Of a DNA stretch of 64,000 nucleotides, positions 23,256 to 33,063 are shown in pieces. The notes under the pieces were generated by a model. The model was not told where the DNA came from. It worked only from the letters and a program-made list of their open reading frames with translations, and did not search any database. Source of the DNA: Akanthomyces muscarius. Lineage: Eukaryota > Ascomycota > Sordariomycetes > Hypocreales > Cordycipitaceae. Numbering within the stretch: the first letter of the stretch is position 1; each line of letters starts with the position of its first letter. A program made the translations under genes and the position numbers. The DNA lies in contig NW_026611617.1 in the NCBI RefSeq assembly GCF_028009165.1, positions 568,001 through 632,000 on the forward strand, read 5' to 3'.

Positions 23256-24470
23256 ATGAAGCTTTCCACTTTCATCGCGACAGCGATTTCTACGGCTGCC
23301 GTGGTTGCAGGGGAAGTAAGTTGGCGCTTGCAGGGCTTCGCTAGCAGATGAACTGACTCGTGCCAGCACCTCGACGTCCGATCATGCGTGTGCTCCTCCA
23401 ACAAGAGCTCTTGCCTATGCGAAGACGCTAAACAGTCCGTTCGGGTCCTTCCTGATGCGGTATCGAAATGCATCGCGTCGCGAGGCTGGAAGGATGGCGA
23501 GGATACGACCTACTCGGACAACTCCTGCGGCGTTACCCAGAAATACGCCGACATTGCATGCATTGTCTCGAGAGACGCAGTAGGAAAATCCTTTCCCGGT
23601 GACTGGTGCGGTGGCGCTCAGAAGCGGGCGGACATGGAATGCTCGGCCTCCAAAAGAAGTGCAGACAACGCAAACGAGCCGGAGGCCAAAAAGGCTTGTA
23701 CCGCAGCCCAGAAGCGCGCCATCGACTGCATCGTGTCAAGGGACCCCGAAGGTCCTTCCCCTGGCGATTGGTGCGGTGGTGCCGTTGATGCAGTCGAGGA
23801 GCATTGCGGAACCCCCTCTGCTGGGCAGGAGACAGTCGAAGGCTTCCCCGGCGATTGGTGCGGAGGTTCCCTGCGCCTAGCGAGAGACTGCATTTCCGTC
23901 CGGAGCCCGAAAGAAGTCTTTCCTCCGGATTGGTGTGGGCGTAAACGCGGAAAGCCATGCATCGTCTCCCGGAGCCCCAAGGAAGTCTTCCCCCCCGACT
24001 GGTGCGGTCGTAAGCGCGGTAAGATTTGCCCTGTCTCCAGGACCTCAGAGAAGAGGTACCCCCCCAATTGGTGCGGTGGTACTCAGAAGCGAGCCACCCA
24101 ATGCATCGTCTCCCGAGGCTGGACAGGATACCCGTGGGATGTTTGCGACAGCACCGACGCAGAATGCATTGCCGCCGCCAAGCGCGAGCTGGGCTACGAC
24201 ATGGAGGTGAAGCATGAGTCGGCGTCTGCTGATGCGTGCGACTATTCCTCGCGCGGCGGTCGTCGCGCGGTTACGCCGCCGCACTGCATGTGTCCTGTCG
24301 AGCGCGACGAAGCCGGGGTGGACGTGGTCAAGCGATGCCGATGCGGAGACGAGACGAAAGAGGTCGCCACGTACCACTGCATGTGCCTGACGGGCGGAGG
24401 CGATGCCACTGCGCCTTGCGCGTGCAACAGTGACGTAGCGTTCTTGAGCGAGGTTCAATACGAGCAATAG
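23256..24470 (+). CDS. Secreted Kex2-type repeat precursor with Cys-bounded repeats (novel)
   Basis: Not a family I can name. Exons 23256-23315 and 23367-24470 give 387 aa. Residues 1-18 form a signal peptide (MKLSTFIATAISTAAVVA). Six to eight related repeats follow, spanning residues 55-280, best seen as C-I-V-S-R-x(7-9)-P-(G/P)-D-W-C-G. The bounding Cys pairs are 85/101, 141/156, 195/210, 218/233, 241/256 and 266/280, with looser copies at 55/74 and 167/185. Many units are followed by dibasic KR sites (106-107, 136-137, 213-214, 236-237, 261-262, 292-293), as in precursors cut by Kex2. CxC pairs flank the repeats: 27/29 and 36/38 at the N-terminus; 327/329, 344/346, 358/360 and 371/373 at the C-terminus. 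Likely a secreted precursor of several disulfide-closed peptides; pheromone, effector or RiPP-like roles are all inference. The peptide differs from known Sordariomycete alpha pheromones. The gene lies beside another secreted-protein gene. Confidence 0.85.
23559..24146 (+). repeat. Diverged in-frame tandem repeats, about 45-80 bp units
   Basis: Coding repeats of the precursor gene, residues 85-280. Units start at Cys 85, 141, 195, 218, 241 and 266. The pair 23904-23954 and 23973-24023 encodes the same 17 residues (SPKEVFPPDWCGRKRGK), yet 10 of the 17 codons differ, all synonymously. The repeats are therefore old and kept at the protein level rather than freshly duplicated. Confidence 0.85.
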
Positions 24471-24966
24471 CCATTTCACAAATATAAACATGTTCATTCT
24501 CACACTCTTCGTCCTGCTTCGTGTCCAAGAGTGGTTGCTTCCTTCGACGCAGCAAGGCTCCAAGCTTCTGAACCGCATCTGCTGCATGTGCACGTGTATG
24601 CGCATATAGTCTCTTGATGCATCCCGAGTGTCAATACGTGCAGAACAAGGGTGGCCTTTCCAAGAGTGTGTACCGCGCGTCATGAGGCGGACCACAGCCA
24701 CCACACGGCGACATATCAGCCGCATGTTGGCCGCACAGAATGGTGGCCTGGGAGTTTTAACCTCCGAAAGGCCGCCTGAATCTTGTCTCTTGATGTGAAT
24801 TTGCCCTGATCTGGCCAACAAGCGTTGAGCTGATGCCGGCAGTGACGGGCGGTGAGACAGGTGCAATCGTCGTGACATGCAGCATCTCGTATTCTTTATA
24901 ATGCCGCCACATATAGCAATAGCTCATCCATAAGCATCGTGCATGCAGCTGTAAATGCATTGAGCA

Positions 24967-24974
24967 TATAAGTA
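24967..24974 (+). promoter_or_regulatory. TATA box of the NIS1-like secreted-protein gene
   Basis: TATAAGTA, 78 bp before the ATG at 25045; identical to the octamer at 23141. The rest of the 24471-25044 interval shows no gene. Confidence 0.5.
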
Positions 24975-25044
24975 CGTGTTTCGCCCACTATTGCTTTCTG
25001 CATCTACTTTCGCATCGTCATCGTCGTCCAGTACATTACACACC

Positions 25045-25520
25045 ATGCGTTTCTCAACCATTTTTCAGGCGTCTCTGCTCGCGGCCTCGACCCAGGCCTC
25101 TCTTGTGGATATCAAGGTGCCCAAGGCTGTCCGCAAGGGCGAGTCGTTTGCTGCCTTTGTCCATGTGCAGAGCGGCATGAGCAGCGGCGAGGTGGCGTAC
25201 ATCTGGGGTGAAATTGCCAACAACCTCAACAGCCCCGATGATTCAATGGGCCAAATTTTGACCGTGACGGACGCGAAGAGTAAGTTTTGACCAGCCGCAC
25301 AGCGTAGTATGCACTGACACCCCTAGCTCTGCAACTGGGCGTGAACCAGGTCAGAATACCCGGCCTGTTCATGTTCAACAATGGCGAGGTCACACTCAAA
25401 GTTCGAGTCATTACGTATGCGGGCGTAGCAGGCACTCTTGACCATTTCATCTGCCAGACGAACATTAAGCAAGGCGATCGGGCTAGCGGCGACTTTGTGA
25501 CTTTGGATTGTAAGCGATAG
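25045..25520 (+). CDS. Small secreted protein, possibly NIS1-like
   Basis: Exons 25045-25279 and 25327-25520 give 142 aa. A signal peptide covers about residues 1-18 (MRFSTIFQASLLAASTQA). The mature part starts SLVDIKVPKAVRKGESFAAF and continues with alternating beta-type segments: the Ig-like layout of small fungal secreted proteins of the NIS1 family (I-x-VP-x-x-x-x-x-G start, DSMGQIL in the middle, a late ITYAGVAG and a C-terminal IKQGD). The assignment rests on this pattern only, and an unrelated orphan secreted protein is possible. Known NIS1 proteins are effectors acting on plant immune kinases; nothing in this sequence shows that activity. Transcribed in tandem with the repeat precursor, with a matching TATA box. 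Confidence 0.75.
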
Positions 25521-25919
25521 TGGTGAGCCACGGTTCAGCCCGACGTTTTGCATTGTCATGGATCTCGTATTCTACCAGATCAAGAATGAATTTAAACAAT
25601 AAAATTGATGTAGTCCATCTTTTCCTCGTGGCGTTTTGATTATGGTGAACCGCTGCTTGCCTGGTGCGGTGCCTGTCGAGGTCCACAATAGTTAGAGTGG
25701 TTGAGCGCGTCGCCATTAAAAGTGCACCAAAGCACGCGCTGCCGACGTGCCTGCTGCTCCACACAACCAAGTCCTCTGTGAATTGCTTCGCTTCACTCAA
25801 GAGCTTCCACTTGCCAACGAGCATCCAAGCTTCCATTTCCTGCGCCTCACCTCGTATCTCGCGGCGAGAAGGAATTTTCAATAACAAAGACCGGCTCGAG
25901 TCAGCACAACTCGCCCAAG

Positions 25920-27871
25920 ATGACTGCCATGTGAGTCTACGCAAAGTCTGCCATCTGCCACCGTTGCGTCTGCTTTTCAACGAGCTCACGTCATAATGCG
26001 CGTCTCTGGCAACAATATGCTGTACAGAGATGTACAGAGATGTACAGAGATGCACAGGGATTCTGACACTTATTTCCGCAGTGAGAGCTTTGACAGCATC
26101 TATCTCGACCTTTCCAAGGAGAGCGGCCGATGCCGATTCGCAGAGACTGGCTTCGGCTGGAAGCCAAACGGCGGTGGCGACACTTTTACGCTCGATCACA
26201 ACAACATTAGCAGCGCGCAATGGAGCAAGGTCGCCAAGGGCTACGAAATTCGCATTCTCCAGCGCAATTCGGGCATTCTCCAGCTCGACGGCTTCCAGCA
26301 GGAGGACTATGATCGCCTCAGCAAGGTCTTCAAGAACTGGTACAGCACCGTCCTCGAGAACAAGGAGCACGCCCTGCGCGGCTGGAACTGGGGCAAGGCC
26401 GAGTTCTCCAAAGCCGAAATCACCTTTAACGTCCAGAACCGGCCGGCGTTTGAGCTTCCATATGCCGAGATTGGCAACACCAACCTGGCTGGTCGCAATG
26501 AAGTCGCCGTGGAGATGTCGCTGCCCCAGGATGGCAACGACACTGCGACGGCCAACGGAAAGGGTAAAAAGGCCGCGGCCGGCAAGGATCAGCTCGTCGA
26601 GATGCGCTTCTACGTCCCCGGCACCACCACCAAGAAGGAGGCCGATGGCGAGGACGGCGAGGGCAGTGACGGGGAGCAAGAGCAGGAGAAGAATGCCGCT
26701 ACGCTATTCTACGAAACGCTAATGGAAAAGGCAGAGATTGGTGAAATGGCTGGTGATACCATTGCCACCTTTCTGGATGTGCTGCATCTTACGCCCAGGC
26801 ACGTCCAACTCATACTGTACTAGAAATGCCTACTAACGTCTTGCAGAGGCCGTTTCGATATCGACATGTACGAGGCATCGTTTCGACTCCGCGGTAAAAC
26901 ATACGACTACAAGATCCAATACGACGCCATCAAGAAATTCATGGTTCTTCCCAAGCCCGACGAGATGCACTGCATGCTGTGTATCGGTCTCGACCCGCCT
27001 CTGCGCCAGGGTCAAACGAGATACCCTTTCGTTGTCATGCAGTTCAAAAAGGACGAAGAAGTCACAATCGACCTGAACCTCGACGAGGCTACGCTCGAGA
27101 GCAAGTACAAGGACAAGCTCGACGCCCACTACGAGGAGCCTCTGCACCACGTCGTGGCCAAGATTTTCCGCGGTCTCGCCAACAAGAAGATTTCGTCTCC
27201 TGCCAAGGACTTTATCACGTACGTCTCACCCCATCAAGAATCCTCCCCTGACATCCCAACATCACCCCCTAACGCCCTGCAGCCACCGCAGCCAGTACGG
27301 CATCAAGTGCTCCATCAAGGCCAGCGAAGGCTTCCTGTACTGCCTGGAAAAGGCATTCATGTTCGTGCCCAAGCCGGCCACGTACATTGCCTACGAGCAG
27401 ACGCAATCCATTACCTTTTCGCGCGTTGGCGGCGCCGTGTCCACGCTGTCGACATTTGACATTACCGTCGCCATGAAGGGCGGCGCCGGCTCGTCGCAAT
27501 TTAGCAACATTAACCGTGAGGACCTAAAGGCGCTCGAGACCTTTTTCAAGCTCAAAGGCCTGCGCGTCAAGAACGAGATTGACGAGGACGCCAACCTGCT
27601 CGCCGCCGCCCTGCGCGAGCAGGCCATGGACGACTCCGAGGACGAGGTGGTCAAGGGCGCCGCCGCCGACCGCGGCTCCGCGGATGAGGACGAGGAGAGC
27701 GTCGACGAGGACTTTCACGCAGAGACCGAAAGCGACATCAGCGACCCCGAGGCGAGCGACGAGAGCGAGGCCGGCTCGGGCAGCGACGCGGGCGAGAGCG
27801 ATGTGGACGACGAGGACATGGACGACGGTGACGACGAGGAGCGGCCCAAGAAGAAGAAGAAGACAGCTTAG
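25920..27871 (+). CDS. POB3: FACT complex subunit Pob3 (SSRP1 homologue)
   Basis: Histone chaperone partner of Spt16 in FACT; acts on nucleosomes during transcription and replication. Exons 25920-25930, 26082-26798, 26847-27218 and 27283-27871 give 562 aa. The N-terminal domain begins MTAIESFDSIYLDLSKESG and holds GFGWKPNGGGDTFTLD. The double-PH middle domain includes GRFDIDMYEASFRLRGKTYD and SHRSQYGIKCSIKASEG-type segments. The tail from about residue 470 is highly acidic (DEDEESVDEDFHAETESDIS) and ends KKKKKTA. As in other fungi there is no HMG box. Intron 2 (26799-26846) has a GC donor (AG|GCACGT) with normal CTAAC and CAG; no GT donor keeps the conserved LTPRGRFDID junction. Intron 1 carries a 10-bp tandem repeat. 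Confidence 0.95.
26021..26060 (+). repeat. 10-bp tandem repeat in POB3 intron 1
   Basis: TGTACAGAGA occurs three times in a row at 26021-26050, followed by a diverged fourth copy (TGCACAGGGA). It lies inside the 151-nt first intron, which is longer than its neighbours. Confidence 0.9.
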
Positions 27872-28576
27872 ATGCCCGATTGACCGGTCAACCGAGGCGC
27901 ACGTAAAGTCGCAGCGGCATGCGGCAGGAGGAAATATAGCGGCAGGGGCGTTTTGGGAAAAGGTTTTCGTCATTAGTTTGTTTCATGGTGGCTTGCAATT
28001 TAATCAAATCCATCAGCTTCCATTCTCGAGGTACGGCATTGCATTACGTATTCCCTTGATATGTGATGGCAGTGTAAAGTCTACATGGCAGCCCACATGC
28101 CGCAGTGGCGGTTCCAGGTATAGTAATTCAAGTATCATTTTGTTTGTACCGCAAGCATCAGTATACACAAAACTCCCAAGAAAAATGTCTGCGCAATTCA
28201 ATATATACCATATCCCGGTGCCTTCCGTGCTGTTCCTCCTTTCCAGTCCTATATATAAAAGAAAAAAAATTCATGATGAGTGTGTACGCCTCTGTAACGA
28301 CCGTGATGATGCCCAACGCAGAAAAAAAAAAAGGCGGGCTATTCTGTAATCAATACAGAGATGCCGCAAATGTCTAACTGCTTTTTGACCCGTTCCCCAT
28401 CTAGTAAACAAAAAAATGCTAAAAACGCCGACATGAAAAAAAAGAGAATGGGAAAGTGTAGGCTTCCGCAGCGAGTGAACAGCAGTGCTGTGAAAAATCG
28501 TGATGCTTTTGTTGCAGTCAGCCCGTGGGGGCATATGTAAATGCAGATATATGTAATATGTAACAGACGACAAAGA
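27872..28576. other. Convergent 3' region POB3 / CRIB-motif gene
   Basis: About 700 bp between convergent genes. It contains A-runs (28260-28268, 28321-28332) and TATATAAAAG at 28251-28260; it is AT-rich, as expected for two terminators. No gene is seen. Confidence 0.45.
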
Positions 28577-30985
28577 TCAAATTTTGTCGCCATGGGTTTT
28601 GATGTTGCTGCGAGGGAACAGGGCGTACTGTCCCACGGGCGGCGGCTGGCTCAGACTCGAGGTGCGAGCGCGCGGCCGGCGCGACTTGGGCAGCTGCTGC
28701 GCATCCATGGGAGCAGCGCTGTTGCGGAGAATGGACTCGCTCGCGTGGCTCTTGTGCATGGCCCTTCTGCCCGACGGGGGAATGGCCATGATCAGCTCGG
28801 GCACGACGTCCTCCGATGCAGGCGGCGTCGTCTCCTCGTCCGTGGCATCGTCGGCCTTGGCCGGGGCAGTCAGACAAGGCACGGGCTCAGCCTCGTCTAC
28901 CCACGACATGGCAAGCTTGTTGAGGGACAATGTGCTCGCCGTGTGCTGCGTCAGGGCCGTCCAGCTCGAGTTGGTCGACGTGTGGCGCTCGCCGACTGAA
29001 TCGGTGCTGGAGGTGTAGTTGCTCCCGGTGGTGGCGGTGCTAGAGCGCTGCAGCGACTCCAGACCGTGCGAGATGCCGTTGTCCGCCGTCAGCGAGTCGC
29101 GCTGATATTCTTGCGGGATGAGGAGCGAGGGTGAGAACTGGTATTCGTGCGAGTTGTGTGGCTTGACCGGGACGGAGAGCTCGGTGTGCCTGAATGGCGA
29201 ATCGGCAGCCGCGTGGTGCGTGAGGGGTGTGATGGCTTCGTGACCTAGTACAGCCGAAGTTTGACTTGCGGGACTTAGCTCCGGCACATCAAAACCAGAC
29301 GCGGAGAGCATACCAGGAGACCGTTTCACAGCCGGCTTCATCAGCGCCTCGTCCAGGGCAGAGTAGCTCTGCGGCGCAGTGTACATCATGCCGCCGTGAG
29401 CAACGTCCATCGAGGGACGCTCCCATTGGTAGTCGCAGTCGGCCTCGGCCTCGTGCTCGTAACAATAGTCAATGTCGTCTTCCCAGCTGGCGCGGCCAAG
29501 CGTGGGACTGTGGCAGAGAGACTCTTCCAGCTCCGTCTTCATCTGTGCCGACCATGCGCTCGCCTCCATCTCCTTGTCCGCCCCCTCTTCGGCGAGCTTC
29601 CTCAGCATGGGAACCGATTTGCTTCCGCGAAGCGACGCATTGGTGCTGTTCTGACTTGTACGGGCACGCGAGGACCAGCTTGTATGGCCATCATCTTCGA
29701 CGAGATCCGGGAGCGGCGCTTCAAAGTTGGCAATCGTAGGACTGGCTAGAGGCCAAGCTGGCTCGGGGGTAGCAGTTCGAGGGCGGCCAAGGAGTCCCTC
29801 CTGGGAGAATGTTGAGAGGTCAGCAGGTGGTGTGAATGCCGACCGGGTTGGCGTAGGCAGTTGCTCGACAGGGCTCGATGGGCTAAATGGCTGCGGTCGT
29901 TGGAAGCCTCCGCTGGTGATGGGACGCTCAGAGAAATAGCTGGCTGTCGTGTCAATCGGGGCGGGATAGGCCGACTGACGGCTAGACACTCGAGGGGGGC
30001 GGGGAGGAGATGTAGGTTCGGGCGAGTTGGCTTCCAAGGGGGATCTTGGTGGCCGTTGCGGTGGGAGTCGGTTGGTTGGAGCAGATGTTGGTGCGATTGG
30101 CACGGAAAGCTCTGATATCTTGCCGGATTTTATGAAGCGGCGCATAGTCTGAAAGCTGCCAGTGTGACGGGCGATGAGTCCATGTCTCGGGGGTGGGAAA
30201 TCAGAAAAGTCCTCGTGTTCGGCAACAGTTTCCGCCAACACGTTGGTGTAGGTGTGGTCAGAAGCGCCTGTTGCGGCTCTGGATCTGCCCTTTACTTGGT
30301 AGGCGTCTGCTTGGTCGTCTTCAGGCATGACCTCGTCCGCCGCGTCACGATTGGTGTGAGTGACATGCTGAAAGTTGAAGGGGCCAGAAATTTGAAAGCG
30401 TTTCTGAACAGCTGCAGGCTCCTCACGAGAAGGCTTTCTTCTCGTAAAGAGCTTCGGGAGAACCGAGTCCTTTGATGCGTTGGCATCGACGGGGACATCT
30501 GCCGAATATAGAGAGCTGCCAGACGAGGTGCTCTCCTGCTTGGACCTGCCACGACGGTGGAAAAGAGATTTCGAAAACTGCTGAAATGCTTCCGAAGCGT
30601 CTTTGGATATGTTGTTGCTCTCAACCGAAGTAAAGGATGAGCGGCGTACCAGGTCAATGTTGTCCAATGCGTGGTCGAGATCCCCGGTAAAGGAGGTTAT
30701 AGATGACGAAGACGAGCCGACTTTGTGGCCCTGACCACGACGCAGGTTGGTAGCTAACCTCATCTCTGTGTTCAATCGACGAAGGCTTTCAGGAGATGGA
30801 GGACCCTCGACAGCTGGCAGGTAGAGATCGGTCGAGGCCAAGTAGTTACCTGTAGAGTCGGGGGTCTGGTCGCGCCGGGAAGCACAAGTTTTATCAACAT
30901 TTTTCGCGGGCCTGTCCCTGAGCAGAGGCACGGTTGGCACACTGTAGAGCCCGGAGAAGTACGACGGGGAGCCATTGGCCCACAT
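28577..30985 (-). CDS. Large CRIB-motif protein, probable Cdc42/Rac effector
   Basis: Single exon of 802 aa from the ATG at 30985 (MWANGSPSYFSG). Most of the chain is Ser/Pro-rich and disordered. A CRIB-type GTPase-binding motif lies at residues 199-214 (ISGPFNFQHVTHTNRD), matching the I-S-x-P-x-x-F-x-H-x-x-H core. A basic segment, RRFIKSGKISELSV, follows near residue 280, then poly-Pro stretches (PPQRPPRSPLE) that could bind SH3 domains. No kinase or catalytic domain follows, so it is not a PAK kinase; a Gic-like adaptor in polarity or septation is the likely role (inference). Its upstream region is a 7.4 kb gene desert. The C-terminus ends NIKTHGDKI. Confidence 0.85.
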   Translation of the reverse strand: MWANGSPSYFSGLYSVPTVPLLRDRPAKNVDKTCASRRDQTPDSTGNYLASTDLYLPAVEGPPSPESLRRLNTEMRLATNLRRGQGHKVGSSSSSITSFTGDLDHALDNIDLVRRSSFTSVESNNISKDASEAFQQFSKSLFHRRGRSKQESTSSGSSLYSADVPVDANASKDSVLPKLFTRRKPSREEPAAVQKRFQISGPFNFQHVTHTNRDAADEVMPEDDQADAYQVKGRSRAATGASDHTYTNVLAETVAEHEDFSDFPPPRHGLIARHTGSFQTMRRFIKSGKISELSVPIAPTSAPTNRLPPQRPPRSPLEANSPEPTSPPRPPRVSSRQSAYPAPIDTTASYFSERPITSGGFQRPQPFSPSSPVEQLPTPTRSAFTPPADLSTFSQEGLLGRPRTATPEPAWPLASPTIANFEAPLPDLVEDDGHTSWSSRARTSQNSTNASLRGSKSVPMLRKLAEEGADKEMEASAWSAQMKTELEESLCHSPTLGRASWEDDIDYCYEHEAEADCDYQWERPSMDVAHGGMMYTAPQSYSALDEALMKPAVKRSPGMLSASGFDVPELSPASQTSAVLGHEAITPLTHHAAADSPFRHTELSVPVKPHNSHEYQFSPSLLIPQEYQRDSLTADNGISHGLESLQRSSTATTGSNYTSSTDSVGERHTSTNSSWTALTQHTASTLSLNKLAMSWVDEAEPVPCLTAPAKADDATDEETTPPASEDVVPELIMAIPPSGRRAMHKSHASESILRNSAAPMDAQQLPKSRRPRARTSSLSQPPPVGQYALFPRSNIKTHGDKI

Positions 30986-33033
30986 TGTCACTCAGTGGAG
31001 GATGGAGAAGATAATCCTTGGCCCTAGTAAGTAGCTTGCAAGGTCCGTTGGTGCGGGTCTGGTCAAGACGGAGCTATTCGTAAGGTCACCTCGAGGGTTG
31101 CTGTAAAATCTCACGTGGAGAACATCAAGATGGTTGATTGAAACGAGCAAGGAGGAAAGGGAAAGTGTGCGAAGATCTGTCGGGCCTTTGTTGGGAAGGA
31201 CGCGAGATGATATAATTTTGCAAGTAGACTAAAACCCGGGGGGAGCAAGATTGGCGCAATTTGCAGGCTGAGAGGAAACCCATGAAGCAAACCAGGTGCG
31301 CCGCCGGCTTGATGGGGAGGGGTGTGTGAGGATGGGAGGGGTTCGGGGAGTAAAGTAGAGTATCCAACATCCTGGAAATGTTATCAACAGCGATTGGAGG
31401 ACGGTTGAACTCGGGTGAGCTGCAGGCTGCAGCTTCCAGCCTGCTGCGCGCCGTGTCCGCTCGACAATGAGGCCGTTGTTGTGCAGAATCTTGAGTCGTT
31501 GATGTCTTAGCGCACAGGTTGGTTGACACGCTCGCCTGCAGCGCAACGACTCGATCTGAGGACGCTAGAAGTTCGCAGTTGGAAAATTCGCAACAGGGTG
31601 CTTTTTTTAGCTGCGGTGGGAAAAGCGCGCTGTACCCGTAAATAGTTGTGCTTTCTTTGTTCTTCTTCAAGCGGTGACAACACCCACGAATTCAATTCTT
31701 GCCGTCATGAATACCAGCATCGCAAGTGAGACACGCAGATGTTCCACCTCCCACGCAGTGTTTTTCATCGAACCAGGGGCGTCTTCTGGCCGGACCGGCA
31801 GCATACCTTTGCAGCACAACAAGCCTTGCCTTGCAGAGGAACTACTCAGTAGGTTGGCTAGCAAGCTAGGCACCAGAGAACTTTGGTCTTGGTGGAGATG
31901 AAAGCCGCTGCGTCATGGGGGCTTGTACTAGCGATGGGGGTGAGAGACAAGAATGGCAGCCCACAGAGAGCTCGCCCCTGGGCTAGCCAGGAACTGAGGC
32001 TTTGCAATTGGCTGCTGTCGCGTGGTGGCGGAGCATTCATGTACTGAGCGCTCCGTACTGGTAGCTGTTGCGTTCGAAAACACAGCAGCAAGCAGCCGAG
32101 TGTTGGTAGCACCGCGCTGCAGGACAGTGGCAGTCTACAGGACAATAGAGGCATACATATGTTCCGGTGTGGATTTGATCAAGTCGGACAATACCCGACC
32201 TTGTGCGGGCCATTGTGTCCCGATAGATGCCCTGGCTGTCCTCCCCTGGCCGTATCCGTTGGATCTTGATGTCCCCCCTGGCATGACAATTGCCGAGCGA
32301 GGTCACACCATGGTGCTTCGAGGACGGGAGGCGAGCCCATGATTGTCATCTACAGGCAGTCAGTAGAGTTGAAGAGTGCAGTGCCTCTCAGGGCTTCGCG
32401 CTAGCCGGCTCGTGTGCTGCACGGAGCAGACCTCTTTTCCATAACTACCCACCAGCTTACGCCTGGTCGGGACTAGGGGGTCCGCCAGCCCACTCGCGGA
32501 CAGCTTCGTTTTGAGGCAGCTTTGTGAAACGGCAGAGCAGAGAGCCCTCGCTGCTCGCTGTGGCGATCCCCGACTGGATGGTACTGGTAGCTCAGGGGAG
32601 CGCGGCCGCGAGGGACGGCACAGCAGTCATCGAGAGGCACCCGGGACGGGGAAAGTGGATAACAACGGAGAGACCGAAATATACTTTTCTTATGAATGCT
32701 GTCAAGTTTAGCACAATTTGTCATGTTGTCATGGTAAGTTTAGGCGTCGAATTCTCTTTCATAAATGGGCGGTTTGCATCTGTTTGCTGTCTGTTGCAGG
32801 AGAATGGCGCTGGAGGAGACGTCGCTGGGCAGAAGCGGACCTGTGTGTAATTTTTTTTCCGTCGCCGCCCGCAGCCTTGCACTGCACACATGTGCACCAC
32901 AGGAGGCATTTTCATGTGCCTCTCTGTATTAGTTTCACAGAACCTGAGAATGCGTAACGCATCGTCATAAGGGGGTCGTCCTCATCGACAGCCAGAAACC
33001 GACAGCTCCCGCTTGCGTTGACCATTTGCCGCC

Positions 33034-33063
33034 CGACACGACACGACACGACACGACACGACA
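33034..33063. repeat. Microsatellite (CGACA)6
   Basis: Six perfect copies of CGACA, followed by TCCGG. It lies inside the gene desert. Confidence 0.95.

Noticed and set aside
23256..24470. The repeat precursor as a classical alpha-factor pheromone gene
   Set aside because: The units lack the short W-C...C-W decapeptide of Sordariomycete alpha pheromones; the repeats are longer and end in W-C-G, so it is reported as a novel precursor instead.
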